Part shown: in pieces, positions 5,990-6,742 of the stretch
Layout of the letters: each line of letters begins with the position of its first letter
How positions within the stretch are numbered: the first letter of the stretch is position 1
Source of the DNA: Candidatus Woesearchaeota archaeon
Lineage (GTDB): Archaea > Nanobdellota > Nanobdellia > Woesearchaeales > WJIZ01
DNA: 6,742 bases
NCBI GenBank assembly: GCA_018303575.1
Contig: JAGVXW010000041.1
Coordinates: 1 to 6,742 of the forward strand
Reading direction: 5' to 3'
Position numbers and translations under genes: made by a program
The notes under the pieces: model-generated
The model's database searches: none
What the model saw: the letters and a program-made list of their open reading frames with translations, nothing else
Told to the model about the DNA's origin: nothing

Positions 5990-6065
5990 CTACTCCCCCT
6001 TCAAACTTCCGCCTATTCAAGTTGGAGAAGTCTTTGTCGTCCGGGACGGACTGAGGAACGCCTAA
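5952..6065 (+). other. Out-of-frame coding-like segment overlapping the zinc-ribbon tail
   Basis: In the frame one base ahead of the zinc-ribbon gene, ATG 5952 opens a 37-residue ORF. Its end, YSPFKLPPIQVGEVFVVRDG (5991-6050), reads like a real protein segment. It stops at TAA 6063-6065, just before the ORF at 6074. It may be the N-terminal part of the downstream gene separated by a one-base frameshift, or a chance ORF. No ribosome binding site precedes it. Confidence 0.3.
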
Positions 6066-6073
6066 CCGGCAAA

Positions 6074-6301
6074 GTGAATGTCCATACCAAAAAGAAGCTG
6101 GGCGCTCGCCATTTTGATCCAGGTCATAACAGGGATATTAGGGTTGTCGGCGGTTACCTTGATGGGATGATTGATTACATCCTTGAGGATAGTCCCGATG
6201 ATCGTATTGTTGTCGCAAGAACAACTATTGCTAGTGAAGTTGAGATAGATTTGAAAGGACTCGTAGGCGAACTTTACTTAAAATCGTACAAAGGGTTTTA
6301 G
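6074..6301 (+). CDS. Small hypothetical protein, last gene of the cassette, possibly 5'-disrupted
   Basis: A 75-residue ORF from GTG 6074. No family is recognised. The sequence is soluble and looks compact: a basic start (VHTKKKLGARHFDPGHN), then IRVVGGYLDGMIDYILED and IVVARTTIASEVEIDLKGL. There is no Shine-Dalgarno site and no TATA box before the GTG, and the same frame is open back to the zinc-ribbon stop at 5987-5989 without an ATG. The start is therefore doubtful; the N-terminus may lie in the neighbouring frame (5952-6065) and be separated by a frameshift. Low-GC composition like the cassette and a T-rich terminator just after it suggest that it ends the same transcript. It could be an antitoxin or immunity partner, but nothing in the sequence shows this. 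Confidence 0.5.
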   Translation: MNVHTKKKLGARHFDPGHNRDIRVVGGYLDGMIDYILEDSPDDRIVVARTTIASEVEIDLKGLVGELYLKSYKGF

Positions 6302-6318
6302 TGCCAATAGGAGCGTAG

Positions 6319-6333
6319 TTTTTTTCTTCTCTT
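6319..6333 (+). terminator. T-rich terminator of the cassette
   Basis: Seven T (6319-6325) followed by CTTCTCTT, 17 bases after the last stop codon. This is the form of an archaeal intrinsic terminator, which needs no strong hairpin. Confidence 0.6.
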
Positions 6334-6357
6334 AAAGACGAACATTTAAATTCCCTC

Positions 6358-6384
6358 AAGAAAAATTATTTTCTTCTTTTTTCC
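6358..6384 (+). terminator. Second T-rich terminator with AT hairpin
   Basis: Arms AAGAAAA (6358-6364) and TTTTCTT (6369-6375) with loop ATTA lead into CTTTTTTCC. It is probably a back-up terminator, and may act in both directions because the upstream arm is A-rich. Confidence 0.5.
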
Positions 6385-6388
6385 ATTG

Positions 6389-6437
6389 CTCAAACTAATC
6401 TCTCTTTTTGGATTTCATAATCCCGGTACAGTTTGAG
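6389..6437. repeat. Inverted repeat with long loop
   Basis: CTCAAAC (6389-6395) and GTTTGAG (6431-6437) are perfect complements 35 bases apart, in the gene-free stretch 6302-6512. With the two neighbouring inverted repeats this makes three in a row; the function is unknown. Confidence 0.35.
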
Positions 6438-6440
6438 GCT

Positions 6441-6477
6441 TGGAAAATCCACTGTCTAGCATAGTAAGGATTTTCCA
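6441..6477. promoter_or_regulatory. 10-base inverted repeat just upstream of the promoter
   Basis: TGGAAAATCC (6441-6450) and GGATTTTCCA (6468-6477) are perfect complements with a 17-base spacer, ending five bases before the TATA box. The position suggests an operator or activator site for the gene at 6513. A transcript from upstream could also fold it as a hairpin. Confidence 0.5.
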
Positions 6478-6482
6478 TTACT

Positions 6483-6490
6483 TTTTTATA
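6483..6490 (+). promoter_or_regulatory. Archaeal TATA box for the gene at 6513
   Basis: TTTTTATA, identical to the box at 1618-1625. Its last A is again 23 bases before the ATG, so a leaderless transcript is expected. Confidence 0.72.
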
Positions 6491-6512
6491 CCCCTCTCCC
6501 CAAAGAGAGGCC

Positions 6513-6742
6513 ATGGCGCAAAAAGAAGAGAAGAAAGGCCTCGTGGCCAAGCTTTCGACAGCCTTTGACATGCTCGGCAAGGCCAGGCAGGCGCTGAAGG
6601 AGTTCGCGGAGCAGGTCGAGGAATCGCTGAAGGAGCGAGCGCGCCGCCTCAAGCGCGGCCTCACCCAGTATCTCCTCATGCTTTTCTTCCTGTTCGCGGG
6701 CGTTCTTGCCGTCTTATGGGGAGCCGTAATCTATCTGGCAAA
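6513..6742 (+). CDS. Coiled-coil membrane protein (3' partial)
   Basis: The first 76 residues of a gene cut by the right edge. It begins MAQKEEKKGLVAKLSTAFDM. Residues 20-50 form a charged amphipathic helix or coiled coil (ARQALKEFAEQVEESLKERA). Residues 52-75 are strongly hydrophobic (YLLMLFFLFAGVLAVLWGAV), a membrane span. There is no signal peptide before the charged helix, so the N-terminus should be cytoplasmic. The shape recalls small holin-like or YqjD/ElaB-type membrane proteins, but the family is not identified. The GC-rich codons resemble the polymerase gene, not the accessory cassette, suggesting return to the resident chromosome. The start is fixed by TATA spacing. Confidence 0.72.
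   Translation, partial: MAQKEEKKGLVAKLSTAFDMLGKARQALKEFAEQVEESLKERARRLKRGLTQYLLMLFFLFAGVLAVLWGAVIYLA

Noticed and set aside
6060..6066. Second GCCTAAC motif as another recombination core
   Set aside because: No partner GTTRRRY site with matching arms lies within the expected distance, and the motif sits inside coding-like sequence.
1..6742. CRISPR array, rRNA, insertion sequence or transposase
   Set aside because: No regularly spaced direct repeats, no rRNA-like stretches, and no transposase motifs on either strand.

Overview
The window looks archaeal, and a DPANN-type or similarly small-genome archaeon is a guess only. Three points support archaea. The family-B DNA polymerase ends in a PCNA-binding-type (PIP-like) motif. 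Three promoters have a TATA box whose last A lies exactly 23 bases before an ATG, the geometry of leaderless archaeal transcripts. One gene encodes a signal peptide, one membrane span and a winged helix, a layout common in archaea.

Layout, all genes on the + strand. Positions 3-1616 hold the C-terminal two thirds of a Pol II-type DNA polymerase, cut by the left edge. Positions 1648-2373 encode a membrane-anchored helix-turn-helix regulator with its own promoter. Positions 2374-3034 hold a small ribbon-helix-helix gene (2555-2746), a short fragment that looks like a second polymerase motif C (2768-2791), several inverted repeats and a strong TATA box. Positions 3035-6301 form an accessory block: a small ORF at a leaderless start, then three overlapping genes (Ntn-hydrolase/proteasome-fold protein with a helical tail; ADP-ribosyltransferase of cholera/pertussis toxin type; double zinc-ribbon protein), then a short ORF that may be frame-disrupted. 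Positions 6302-6512 hold T-rich terminators, inverted repeats and a promoter. At 6513 a coiled-coil/membrane protein gene starts and runs off the right edge.

The most notable content is the three-gene cassette 3265-5989, joined by ATGA stop/start overlaps. No family name is recognised for the whole set. The middle protein keeps the landmarks of R-S-E class ADP-ribosyltransferases (Arg201, His228, Ser242-Thr243-Thr244, Gln318-x-Glu320) but has no secretion signal, so it probably acts inside the cell. The first protein has the proteasome fold pattern, but its nucleophile and accessory residues are uncertain. A coupled proteasome-like protein, ADP-ribosyltransferase and zinc ribbon could be a conflict, defence or toxin-antitoxin system, or a protein-modification system. 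That is inference. Hand counts of seven 60-base samples in each region give about 57% GC in the polymerase and about 48% in the cassette, consistent with acquisition by transfer.
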